From: Actinomycetota bacterium | GTDB lineage: Bacteria > Actinomycetota > Acidimicrobiia > Acidimicrobiales > JAMCPL01 | DNA: 10,371 nt | NCBI GenBank assembly: GCA_023379725.1 | Contig: JAMCPC010000063.1 | Coordinates: 1-10,371, forward strand | Direction of reading: 5' to 3' | In this document: positions 1 through 5,325 of the stretch, in pieces | How positions within the stretch are numbered: the stretch's first letter is position 1 | Layout of the letters: every line of letters starts with the position of its first letter | Notes under the pieces: model-generated | The model's input: only the letters and a program-made list of their open reading frames with translations | Database searches by the model: none | Told to the model about the DNA's origin: nothing | Position numbers and translations under genes: made by a program

Positions 1-338
1 GTATTCAGAATAATACCCTGCGCTCCTGCACCCAATGCCTCGGTAACGTCGGTTGCTTCAGTCGTGGCAGATCCGCCAGCATTGATCGTCTTGATGTCAA
101 GCGTCGGATAGTACTTGCTTACAGCAGCAATAGCCTGAGCCATCGGGGCAAAATAGGGTGGAGTGGGTCCATTGTATATGAAATAGACCAGTTTTTTTGC
201 TGTAGTTGGTGTGACCTTTTTTGATGAGCTTGAGCTACAGGCTGTTAGCAGTAGCGCACCTGCCATCGCAAGTGCAAGCATACCTGCCCACCTCCTTAAT
301 CTGGTCGGGCTATTTGAACTATGTAAAGTTTCCTTCAT
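1..338 (-). CDS. Sugar ABC transporter substrate-binding lipoprotein (5' part, runs off left edge)
   Basis: Only the first 112 codons are present. The protein starts MKETLHSSNSPTRLRRWAGM, followed by a hydrophobic stretch and the lipobox LTAC, with Cys34 as the predicted lipidated residue, then a Ser-rich spacer. The mature part has LVYFIYNGPTPPYFAPMAQA, then a region ending in DVTEALGAGAQGIIL. This is the pattern of the first lobe of RbsB/XylF-like periplasmic binding proteins (Peripla_BP_4 type), which capture a sugar outside the membrane for an ABC importer. The start at 338 has AAGGAA six bases upstream and gives a basic n-region (RLRR). A second ATG at 281 has a stronger AGGAGG nine bases upstream but would leave a signal peptide without positive charge, so I prefer 338. 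An own promoter and a LacI-type operator lie upstream, and xylB lies further upstream on the same strand, which fits pentose uptake. The exact sugar cannot be told. Confidence 0.82.
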   Translation of the reverse strand, partial: MKETLHSSNSPTRLRRWAGMLALAMAGALLLTACSSSSSKKVTPTTAKKLVYFIYNGPTPPYFAPMAQAIAAVSKYYPTLDIKTINAGGSATTEATDVTEALGAGAQGIILN

Positions 339-401
339 TGGATATTCCTTTCAGTCAGTACAGCCATTCTCCCGATAGCACCAGCGACCGAGATCTTGGA
401 C

Positions 402-415
402 TGTAAGCGCTTACA
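402..415. promoter_or_regulatory. LacI/GalR-family operator (perfect 14-base palindrome)
   Basis: TGTAAGCGCTTACA is a perfect palindrome with the central CG typical of LacI/GalR-family operators, and it also fits the CcpA cre consensus. It lies just downstream of the predicted start of transcription (about 421) of the minus-strand binding-lipoprotein gene, where a bound repressor would block transcription. The regulator itself is not in this window. Motif and position are seen; the binding protein is inferred. Confidence 0.75.
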
Positions 416-427
416 ACACACAACTTC

Positions 428-455
428 ATTATACTCCGTTATTGAAAAAAGTCAA
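428..455 (-). promoter_or_regulatory. Sigma-70-type promoter of the sugar-binding lipoprotein gene
   Basis: Read on the minus strand, TTGACT (450-455) is followed after 16 bases by TATAAT (428-433). Predicted transcription start is near 421, leaving an 83-base leader before the ATG at 338. The LacI-type palindrome at 402-415 sits at about +7 to +20. Confidence 0.75.
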
Positions 456-543
456 GCACCCTAATAAAGTTTTTTGAATAGAGCTCAGACAAGATAGGTT
501 ACGGAAAGATTAGAGTGCCGCTCTTGATAGTCCTAGTAGCGCT

Positions 544-576
544 GCTACATACAGCGTTGTTGCCGCTATGCGTAGC
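544..576. repeat. Imperfect inverted repeat (13-base arms, 7-base loop)
   Basis: GCTACATACAGCG (544-556) and CGCTATGCGTAGC (564-576) are inverted copies with 10 of 13 positions matching; the three differences are all transitions, so some remain as G-U pairs in RNA. The hairpin lies directly beside the left end of the dispersed repeat that starts at 582, between xylB and the binding-protein gene. No run of T follows it on either strand, so it is not a convincing terminator. It may be a processing or stabilising hairpin, or part of the mobile-element remnant. Confidence 0.45.
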
Positions 577-581
577 GTATA

Positions 582-716
582 CTAGTGGTCTGTTCCACAA
601 AAACCCTGGGTCCCCGCCAGGTAGATGAGCGCTCCTGGCGGTGTTCTCATCCTAGACGTAGCTACCGACTATGTTTTTGTCTTCAGCCTTGCCAGATGAC
701 CCCCTTATTATCGTTA
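582..716. mobile_element. Dispersed repeat, copy A (MITE-like remnant, right end missing or decayed)
   Basis: This stretch aligns with 3609-3726 over its whole core, at roughly three quarters identity by eye. Shared landmarks in order are CTAG at the left end, a hairpin of CCGCCAGG (614-621) with CCTGGCGG (634-641), then GTTCTCATCCT, ACGTAGCT, and GCCTTGCCAGATGAC (686-700). The left-end CTAGTGGTCTGT (582-593) occurs inverted and exact at 3765-3776 inside copy B, which shows it is an element terminus. No matching right end is visible in copy A; homology fades where the stop codon of xylB (714-716) begins. No open reading frame for a transposase is present, so it is non-autonomous. The core hairpin could also act as a weak transcription barrier after xylB. 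Confidence 0.7.
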
Positions 717-2264
717 CATGTCCCATACAGTAGATACTGCTATCCGTGAGTAGTCCCTCCGTAGTTGCCGGACAGATTCCTTGGAAATGCCCTCTGATGG
801 CGTTATGCGCTTGCCCTGGCGAAGTCCCCATGCTTCAATAATCTGATCAGTATGGACAGAGCTTGCGATAGAAGCAGCCTGTACGCAGGCTCCAGTAGCT
901 ACCGTCTCCTGGTTGGTGCTTACAAGTATCTCTTCTCCTGCCAGATCTGCAAAGATTTGCTGGTAAGCATGTGAGCGAGAGCCGCCACCCACAAGGAAAA
1001 GAGATCCTTTGTTTCCCTCAGCCTTGCTTATTCTGTCTTTGCCCAACTCACTTTTACCTTCCTCAACTTGTGTCACTTCACCGCTATTTGCTTTGTCTTT
1101 GCTGGCTTTGGGAGCTGGTAAGTGATCCCTTGCATCCAGTAGGCTACATACGACTCCCTCGAAGGCTGCCCTTGCCAACCTTGATGCGCTTGTATCACTC
1201 GATAGGCCGATAAACGCGCCACGAGCAGATGGACGGTTGGGCGTGCGCTCGCCATCAAAGTACGGAATTGCGATCAATCCTCCAGCTCCAAGTGGCTCCC
1301 TTAACACTGCCTCCGACAGGGCATCGTATCCCATGGACACCCACTTACCGACAGTATCTGTCACTTTGGTTGCATTAAGGGTGCATACAAGTGGTAGAAA
1401 TCTTCCAGAGGCATCGGCAAAGCCAGAGACATATCCCGATGGATCGCAAGCGGGTACTTCCGAGACGGTAAAGGCAGTTCCAGAGGTACCCAGTGATATA
1501 GCGGTATCGCCGAGAGTCAATCCTATGCCCAGGGCAGATGCCATGTTATCTCCGGTTCCAGGACACACAACAACTCCCTGCCATTCTCCTGCCGGTTCAT
1601 CTGGAGCAAGGACTTTGGGCAACATACTATTCCAGTCGATATCGGGATCTACAAGAGAAAGCAGGTCTGGCCTCCATACACCCTCGTGCGGTGACCAGTA
1701 TCCTGTACCTGAAGCATCTCCCCTATCAGTACAGAATTTGCCGGTCAGTCTATAGTTCAGCCAGTCATGCGGCAATAGTATAGTTGCTATACGGGCAAAC
1801 GACTCAGGTTCCACACGCTTCAGCCAAGATAGCTTCGTAATAGTCAATGCTGCTACCGGTACGCTACCACACGCTTCAGCCCAACCGGAGTCGCCACTAT
1901 CCAGCATGTTGCGTAGCCTTAGAGCATCCGGTGCCGATTGTGTATCGTTCCATAGCTTTGCCGGGCGGATCACCTCGCCTGAGCTGTCCAGCACAACCAG
2001 GCCATGCTGCTGGCCGGCTATGGATATAGATGCTATGTCATTTAGCGATATCGTGTGTCTACTGCCGGTAGAAGCTGCTGAGAGTGCCTCTGCCAGAGCG
2101 ACGTTAAAAGCGTTCCACCATTCATAGGGATCTTGTTCCGATAAGGGAGGAGTGGTAGGGGTGTGCGGTGCCTTGCCGTATCCGATTAGCTTGCCCGTAT
2201 CCAGGTCTCTTATCTCCACCTTGGTCGACTGAGTTGATGAATCGACTCCCGCGATTATGCTCAT
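714..2264 (-). CDS. xylB: Xylulokinase-type FGGY carbohydrate kinase
   Basis: A 516-residue cytoplasmic kinase, predicted to convert D-xylulose and ATP to D-xylulose 5-phosphate for the pentose phosphate pathway. The N-terminal nucleotide-binding strand-turn is GVDSSTQSTK (6-15). The substrate-region motif GQQHG (84-88) matches the GQMHG/GQQHG of xylulokinases, and LWND is at 104-107. PGTGDN (235-240) carries the likely catalytic base Asp239, ISLGTSGT (256-263) follows, and GGGSRSHAYQQIFAD (426-440) is the C-terminal ATP-site motif. The start at 2264 (MSIIAGVDSS) is chosen because family homology begins there; an in-frame ATG at 2342 would add 26 unrelated residues overlapping the lipase gene. 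The gene starts 10 bases after the lipase stop with no clear Shine-Dalgarno, so coupled translation is likely. A charged, low-complexity insertion (383-420) precedes the last motif. Another pentulose substrate cannot be excluded. Confidence 0.9.
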   Translation of the reverse strand: MSIIAGVDSSTQSTKVEIRDLDTGKLIGYGKAPHTPTTPPLSEQDPYEWWNAFNVALAEALSAASTGSRHTISLNDIASISIAGQQHGLVVLDSSGEVIRPAKLWNDTQSAPDALRLRNMLDSGDSGWAEACGSVPVAALTITKLSWLKRVEPESFARIATILLPHDWLNYRLTGKFCTDRGDASGTGYWSPHEGVWRPDLLSLVDPDIDWNSMLPKVLAPDEPAGEWQGVVVCPGTGDNMASALGIGLTLGDTAISLGTSGTAFTVSEVPACDPSGYVSGFADASGRFLPLVCTLNATKVTDTVGKWVSMGYDALSEAVLREPLGAGGLIAIPYFDGERTPNRPSARGAFIGLSSDTSASRLARAAFEGVVCSLLDARDHLPAPKASKDKANSGEVTQVEEGKSELGKDRISKAEGNKGSLFLVGGGSRSHAYQQIFADLAGEEILVSTNQETVATGACVQAASIASSVHTDQIIEAWGLRQGKRITPSEGISKESVRQLRRDYSRIAVSTVWDM

Positions 2265-2274
2265 TCTGAGATGC

Positions 2275-3363
2275 TTAAGAGAATACGGGCAACACCAGGG
2301 AACAGTGTGGCTTGAAGCTGGGACTATCCGACCCGAGGGCATTCATTACATCTTGAAGCGCAACAGGATCATAGATGATGCCGAGATGCTCAGTATAATC
2401 GGTAGAGCATTGGTTTTGAAGGGTGATGTTCTGCGTGTTAGGTCCGGATAAAAATGCTGAGGTGTAAGGCGTTACCACCTCGTCGTATTCGCTCTCTATG
2501 ACCACGTACTTAGGGCCGGGAGTAATGCCTCCCTTATTTAAGTTGGCTAAAAAGGATGACCCCTGCTCCTGTTGGGTACATGAGTAACACCCCAACTGGT
2601 TAAAGGAGAAGCCGAAGTTCTTTGCAAAGAACTTTGCTATACCGACCAGACCATCAGTCGTGGTGCCATGGTTGGAGGGAGCCAGCCCGACCAGCATATG
2701 CACTTTGGCTGCACCGTTCAGGAATTTTATGTAGTAGCGAGGCATCATTCCGCCCTGCGACCATCCTACCATGTCTACCTGCTTTGCACCAGTCGAGGCC
2801 AGTACCTTACTTACCTCGGATTGGAGTTGCTTTGCTGAATCCTGCATAGGAGCCAATCCGTAGAAATGTCCCAACGTCTCTGGTTCTGCACCATAATTCA
2901 TGCCATAGACACAGTATCCGGCATTGGCTAGCATTGGTGACAGAGCCTGCCAGCTAAATGCCTCATTGGCGAATGTTCCATGTACCAGGATTACGGGATA
3001 TGGATGTGCCTTGGTAGGCTTGCATGACCAGTTGTTCATTCCTGGAGGCATAGAACCGGGAGAGGCCAGCTCCGACTCCCAGCCGGTGATGGCAGTTCCT
3101 ACGGGTAACTTGCCCTGGTTGCTGCCGGATGTACCGCTTCCTGAGAAACCCCCAAAAGGCGAAGGTGACCCCCCCAGCTGACTGCAGGCAGCCAGAGCGA
3201 TGGCCATGACAACGACTATCAAGGCTCCGCGCAATCTGATTGGCTTGATGGTCTTGGCAGTACTGGCAGTTTCCTGGAAGCATGGACTCGTGAGCCTCCC
3301 CTCCCTTGCGGACGGGGATTGCGCTTCCATTTGGTTCAAGTTAGTGCTGTTCGGGTAAGACAT
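2275..3363 (-). CDS. Secreted lipoprotein lipase/esterase, alpha/beta-hydrolase fold
   Basis: A 362-residue predicted carboxylic-ester hydrolase anchored outside the membrane. A long, hydrophilic N-tail (1-40) precedes a basic, hydrophobic signal segment (41-59) ending in lipobox LAAC, with Cys60 as the lipidated residue. A Gly/Ser-rich spacer (61-85) follows. The catalytic domain begins with PVILVHGTFAN (123-133), carrying the oxyanion HG. The nucleophile elbow GWSQG (200-204) has Ser202. Asp294 in EYDEVVTP and His326 in DYTEHLG complete a credible triad in the right order. This resembles lipases of the LipA/Lipase_2 group, though the acyl substrate is unknown. ATG at 3363 follows AGGGGA by four bases and lies 33 bases after the predicted transcription start. 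Six cysteines in the mature part (113, 151, 259, 262, 319, 354) could form disulfides. It is the first gene of an operon with xylB, an unusual pairing. Confidence 0.87.
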   Translation of the reverse strand: MSYPNSTNLNQMEAQSPSAREGRLTSPCFQETASTAKTIKPIRLRGALIVVVMAIALAACSQLGGSPSPFGGFSGSGTSGSNQGKLPVGTAITGWESELASPGSMPPGMNNWSCKPTKAHPYPVILVHGTFANEAFSWQALSPMLANAGYCVYGMNYGAEPETLGHFYGLAPMQDSAKQLQSEVSKVLASTGAKQVDMVGWSQGGMMPRYYIKFLNGAAKVHMLVGLAPSNHGTTTDGLVGIAKFFAKNFGFSFNQLGCYSCTQQEQGSSFLANLNKGGITPGPKYVVIESEYDEVVTPYTSAFLSGPNTQNITLQNQCSTDYTEHLGIIYDPVALQDVMNALGSDSPSFKPHCSLVLPVFS

Positions 3364-3402
3364 TATATCCCCTAGCTAAAAGTTATGTAACTGCCTCCAT
3401 AT

Positions 3403-3431
3403 ATTATAAGTTTTTCTGGTCGCAGTGTCAA
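3403..3431 (-). promoter_or_regulatory. Perfect-consensus sigma-70 promoter of the lipase-xylB operon
   Basis: On the minus strand TTGACA (3426-3431) and TATAAT (3403-3408) are separated by exactly 17 bases: both hexamers and the spacing match the housekeeping consensus. Transcription would start near 3396, 33 bases before the lipase ATG. A second TTGACA lies 21 bases further upstream (3447-3452). Such a strong core promoter usually needs repression to be controlled. Confidence 0.85.
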
Positions 3432-3434
3432 GGT

Positions 3435-3446
3435 AATTGATCAATT
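3435..3446. promoter_or_regulatory. Palindrome AATTGATCAATT upstream of the lipase promoter, possible operator
   Basis: A perfect 12-base palindrome lies four bases upstream of the -35 box and between the two TTGACA hexamers. Its position fits binding of a dimeric regulator. No regulator gene is adjacent, and AT-rich palindromes of this length can arise by chance. Confidence 0.4.
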
Positions 3447-3500
3447 TGTCAACTTTCCGAGAGCGCGAATTCTTAGTGGAAGGTAGTTCACATGGCAGAG

Positions 3501-3584
3501 TGGGCGAGGGGGGACTTGAACCCCCACGGACTTTCGTCCACAGGATCCTGAATCCTGCGCGTCTGCCTATTCCGCCACTCGCCC
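3501..3584 (-). tRNA. tRNA-Leu (anticodon CAG)
   Basis: On the minus strand the acceptor arms GGGCGAG (from 3584) and CTCGCCC (to 3502) pair fully, with discriminator A at 3501. The anticodon arm is CAGGA, loop TTCAGGA, TCCTG, giving anticodon CAG, which reads CUG leucine codons. A long variable arm GGAC-GAAA-GTCC marks a type II tRNA, as expected for Leu. The T arm is GGGGG, TTCAAGT, CCCCC. The 3' CCA is not encoded. The gene is divergent from fhaA, the same arrangement I recall for leuT and fhaA in Mycobacterium tuberculosis. No clear terminator lies between it and the lipase promoter. Confidence 0.97.
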
Positions 3585-3608
3585 TGGGTCTTATCTCGGA
3601 TAGCTATA

Positions 3609-3831
3609 CTAGCATAGTGTCCCGCAAATCACCATGGGTTCCCGCCAGCCAGATTACGCCCCTGGCGGCGTTCTCATCCTCAACGTAGCTCCAGCTACGC
3701 CTTCGTCCTCGGCCTTGCCAGATGACGCCCCTGACTTGCCGTATAACGTCACGCTATTTACGAGACAGACCACTAGATGGCACCCCTGACTTGCCGTATA
3801 ACGTCACGCTATTTATGAGGCACTATACCAG
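3609..3831. mobile_element. Dispersed repeat, copy B (MITE-like, with terminal inverted repeats)
   Basis: The left end, CTAGCATAGTGTC from 3609, and the right end read inward from 3831, CTGGTATAGTGCC, match at about 15 of the first 21 positions, and every mismatch is a transition. That is typical of decayed terminal inverted repeats. Inside are a hairpin CCGCCAG/CTGGCGG (3642-3648 and 3662-3668) and a second one CGTAGCT/AGCTACG (3684-3690 and 3693-3699), then a duplicated right-end segment. No transposase frame is present. The element occupies most of the 320-base gap between the tRNA and fhaA, ending about 75-90 bases before the fhaA start; its left end lies 25 bases from the tRNA 5' end. 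I could not identify target-site duplications or assign an IS family. Confidence 0.7.
3728..3815. repeat. 33-base perfect direct repeat, 55-base period, in the right end of copy B
   Basis: Bases 3728-3760 and 3783-3815 are identical over 33 positions (each begins CCCCTGACTTGCC and ends CGCTATTTA). Each is followed by a different version of the element terminus: one ending at 3776 (inverse of CTAGTGGTCTGT, matching copy A's left end) and one ending at 3831 (matching copy B's left end). The element therefore carries two right ends in tandem. Confidence 0.93.
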
Positions 3832-3907
3832 CGTACAGCCTGTCATACCTATACGTTAGTTTACCACTAGTAACAGATGCTGAACCAGACTTTGGCAACT
3901 CACGATG

Positions 3908-3913
3908 TACAAT
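3908..3913 (+). promoter_or_regulatory. Candidate -10 box (TACAAT) for leaderless fhaA transcription
   Basis: TACAAT ends seven bases before the ATG at 3920, so transcription would start on or next to the start codon. No Shine-Dalgarno is visible before either candidate start of fhaA, and leaderless mRNAs are common in Actinomycetota. No good -35 box is found at the proper distance, so this remains weak. Confidence 0.3.
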
Positions 3914-3919
3914 AAAGCT

Positions 3920-4579
3920 ATGGTGTTACAGGAGTTCGAGTCAAGACTGGAGAGACTTGTCGAAGGCGTATTTTCTACTGCCTTTCGCGGAGAGTTGCAG
4001 CCGGTAGAGATTGGCCGGAAGCTCGTTCGCGAAATGGACCTCAGAAGGCGAGTAGGGATGGGGAGAATTATAGCTCCGAATGAATTCAAAGTTTACCTGT
4101 CGCCTTACGATGCTGATCGTTTTGCACAATTTGAGGGTGCATTCGAGAAGGAGTTGACCGTTGCATTGCAGACGCATGCTGATAGGGAGGGGTATGTATT
4201 TGTAGGACCTTTATCTGTAGAGGTCATGGAAGACGGCGAGCTGAAACGAGGTCGTTTCGACATAGAAACCAATATCGTTGAAGGGTCTATTGAAGATGAG
4301 ATTGCTGCTATAGAGTTACCTGATGGCTATCGCGTACTTCTCAATGATCATCCTGTAGTGCTCGGTAGATTATCAGATTGTGATATTGTACTACATGACC
4401 AGAACGTTAGCAGGAGGCATGCAGAAGTGAGTAGAAAAGGCCAGGAATACATACTCAGAGATCTCGGTTCCACAAATGGTACTCTGTTGAATGGCCAACC
4501 GGTGAATACCAGCATCTTGAAAGACGGAGACAGCGTGTCGCTGGGAACTACTACAGTAAGATTCATATATACTAGGTGA
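3920..4579 (+). CDS. fhaA: FhaA-type protein: DUF3662 domain plus FHA domain
   Basis: A 219-residue cytoplasmic adaptor expected to bind phosphothreonine proteins made by PknB-type kinases; in mycobacteria FhaA binds the peptidoglycan-precursor flippase-like protein MviN. The N-terminal FhaA/DUF3662 domain runs from FESRLERLVEGVF to about residue 115 (FRGELQPVEIGRKLVREMD, then NEFKVYLSPYD). The FHA domain covers about 136-219, with the conserved GR (149-150), SRRH (164-167) and STNG (184-187) needed for phosphopeptide binding. The interdomain linker is only about 20 residues, while the M. tuberculosis protein has several hundred, so this is a compact form. The start is set at 3920 because family similarity begins with MVLQEFESRLE; an in-frame ATG at 3905 adds five residues. 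It is the first gene of the plus-strand cluster. Its stop codon lies inside a repeat shared with the fhaB start. Confidence 0.93.
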   Translation: MVLQEFESRLERLVEGVFSTAFRGELQPVEIGRKLVREMDLRRRVGMGRIIAPNEFKVYLSPYDADRFAQFEGAFEKELTVALQTHADREGYVFVGPLSVEVMEDGELKRGRFDIETNIVEGSIEDEIAAIELPDGYRVLLNDHPVVLGRLSDCDIVLHDQNVSRRHAEVSRKGQEYILRDLGSTNGTLLNGQPVNTSILKDGDSVSLGTTTVRFIYTR

Positions 4580-4675
4580 CCTGGGATGATTGCATCGGTT
4601 GTAGAGACCAGGGGCTATGAGTGCCGTGTGGGGCGTGGAGGTGTACGAGGTGACCTGGGATGATTGCATCGGTTG
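4574..4675 (+). repeat. 28-base perfect direct repeat duplicating the fhaA-stop/fhaB-start junction
   Basis: Bases 4574-4601 and 4648-4675 are identical over 28 positions, offset by 74 bases, and similarity continues for a few bases (T/C then AGA). Each copy holds AGGTGA (Shine-Dalgarno-like, and in copy 1 also the fhaA stop TGA), six bases, then ATGATTGCATCGGTTG. Copy 2 provides the fhaB start; copy 1 provides a second ATG at 4586 with the same ribosome-binding context. The remaining parts of the two 74-base units are only weakly alike, so this looks like an old tandem duplication. Confidence 0.95.
4586..4663 (+). other. Possible 25-codon leader ORF overlapping the fhaB start
   Basis: The ATG of the first repeat copy opens a 25-codon frame (begins MIASVVETRGYE, Arg/Gly-rich after that) whose TGA overlaps the fhaB ATG as ATGA (4660-4663). 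It has the same AGGTGA at six bases as fhaB itself. Ribosomes could therefore translate it and re-initiate at fhaB. It may equally be a by-product of the duplication with no function; the peptide resembles nothing I know beyond its first five residues, which match FhaB. Confidence 0.35.
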
Positions 4676-5298
4676 CAGACACCACACTTCTAAGGGCGCT
4701 GGAAGTGCTGGTTGTGATAGTCATATGGCTGTTTTTCTTCAGGGTAATCAGATCGGTATGGGCAGAGACAAGATATCGTAACGACGACAGAGAAAATTAT
4801 GCACTTGCAACCAATAGACGTGCAGAATATCCGGTCTCTTCGCATGCGCCAGTTCAGGCTCCTTTAGTTCCACAAGGTGCCCTTAGTGTCGTTCCCGGTG
4901 CTGCGGTAGGGGGAAAAGCAGCACAGGGTAGCCGGAGCGCTGATGGTTACGGAGTATCTGCTGGAAGCGAAATCGGAGGCAATGCTGTACAAGATGCAAT
5001 TGCAACACTAAAAGTGGTAGAACCCAAGGAGTCACGTGGTCGCATACACAGAATCGGAGAAAATTTTACTATTGGAAGAGCCCAGCACTGCAATATCAAA
5101 ACAGATGATTCCTATACCTCAAATATACACGCACGCTTTTATCGTAACTCCGGTGCTTTGTGGGTAGAAGACATGCACTCTACAAATGGGACATGGGTCA
5201 ATGCTCAGAGAGTGTCCGGGCCGGCACGCCTCAAAGATGGCGATCTTGTGCAAATTGGAGGAACTGTATTTGAGATATCTGGTTGTAATGCAAAGTAA
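4660..5298 (+). CDS. fhaB: FhaB (FipA-like) membrane-anchored FHA protein
   Basis: A 212-residue protein with one N-terminal transmembrane helix (about 12-31, LEVLVVIVIWLFFFRVI), a polar and Gly/Ala-rich linker (about 40-115) and a C-terminal FHA domain (about 117-209). Phosphothreonine-binding residues are present: GR (139-140), Ser154 and His157 in YTSNIHARF, and STNG (174-177). In mycobacteria the homologue is a PknB/PknA substrate and reader linked to cell division and peptidoglycan synthesis; here the same role is inferred from domain order and position. The ATG at 4660 follows AGGTGA by six bases and overlaps the stop of a 25-codon upstream frame. An alternative start at 4586 is out of frame with fhaB. 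The gene lies 80 bases after fhaA and 27 before pstP, so probably in one transcription unit. Confidence 0.93.
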   Translation: MIASVADTTLLRALEVLVVIVIWLFFFRVIRSVWAETRYRNDDRENYALATNRRAEYPVSSHAPVQAPLVPQGALSVVPGAAVGGKAAQGSRSADGYGVSAGSEIGGNAVQDAIATLKVVEPKESRGRIHRIGENFTIGRAQHCNIKTDDSYTSNIHARFYRNSGALWVEDMHSTNGTWVNAQRVSGPARLKDGDLVQIGGTVFEISGCNAK

Positions 5299-5325
5299 GT
5301 GCATATGCAGTAAAATACTATACTC

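Noticed and set aside
601..641. Rho-independent terminator after xylB made of the CCGCCAGG/CCTGGCGG hairpin and TTTTT
   Set aside because: On the minus strand the T run comes about eleven bases after the stem, too far for a standard terminator, and the hairpin is part of a dispersed repeat.
1237..1755. 172-codon plus-strand open frame antisense to xylB
   Set aside because: It mirrors a strongly supported xylB coding frame, has no recognisable domain or ribosome site, and its composition is that of a reverse-frame shadow.
2265..2342. Longer in-frame xylB start at 2342 adding 26 residues
   Set aside because: The added residues look unlike the FGGY family, overlap the end of the lipase gene, and family similarity starts at MSIIAGVDSS (2264).
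3585..3615. Distinct promoter of tRNA-Leu
   Set aside because: AT-rich hexamers such as TATGCT and TAGTAT occur upstream, but no pair with a -35 box at proper spacing stands out, so no box is called.
3437..3688. 83-codon plus-strand frame across the tRNA gene
   Set aside because: It runs antisense through tRNA-Leu and into the mobile-element remnant, so it is not a plausible gene.
3728..3815. CRISPR-like repeat pair
   Set aside because: Only two units, non-palindromic in the CRISPR manner, inside an element with inverted ends, and no cas genes nearby.
4391..4687. 98-codon minus-strand frame over the fhaA/fhaB junction
   Set aside because: It is antisense to conserved FHA-domain coding sequence and shows no motif or start context.
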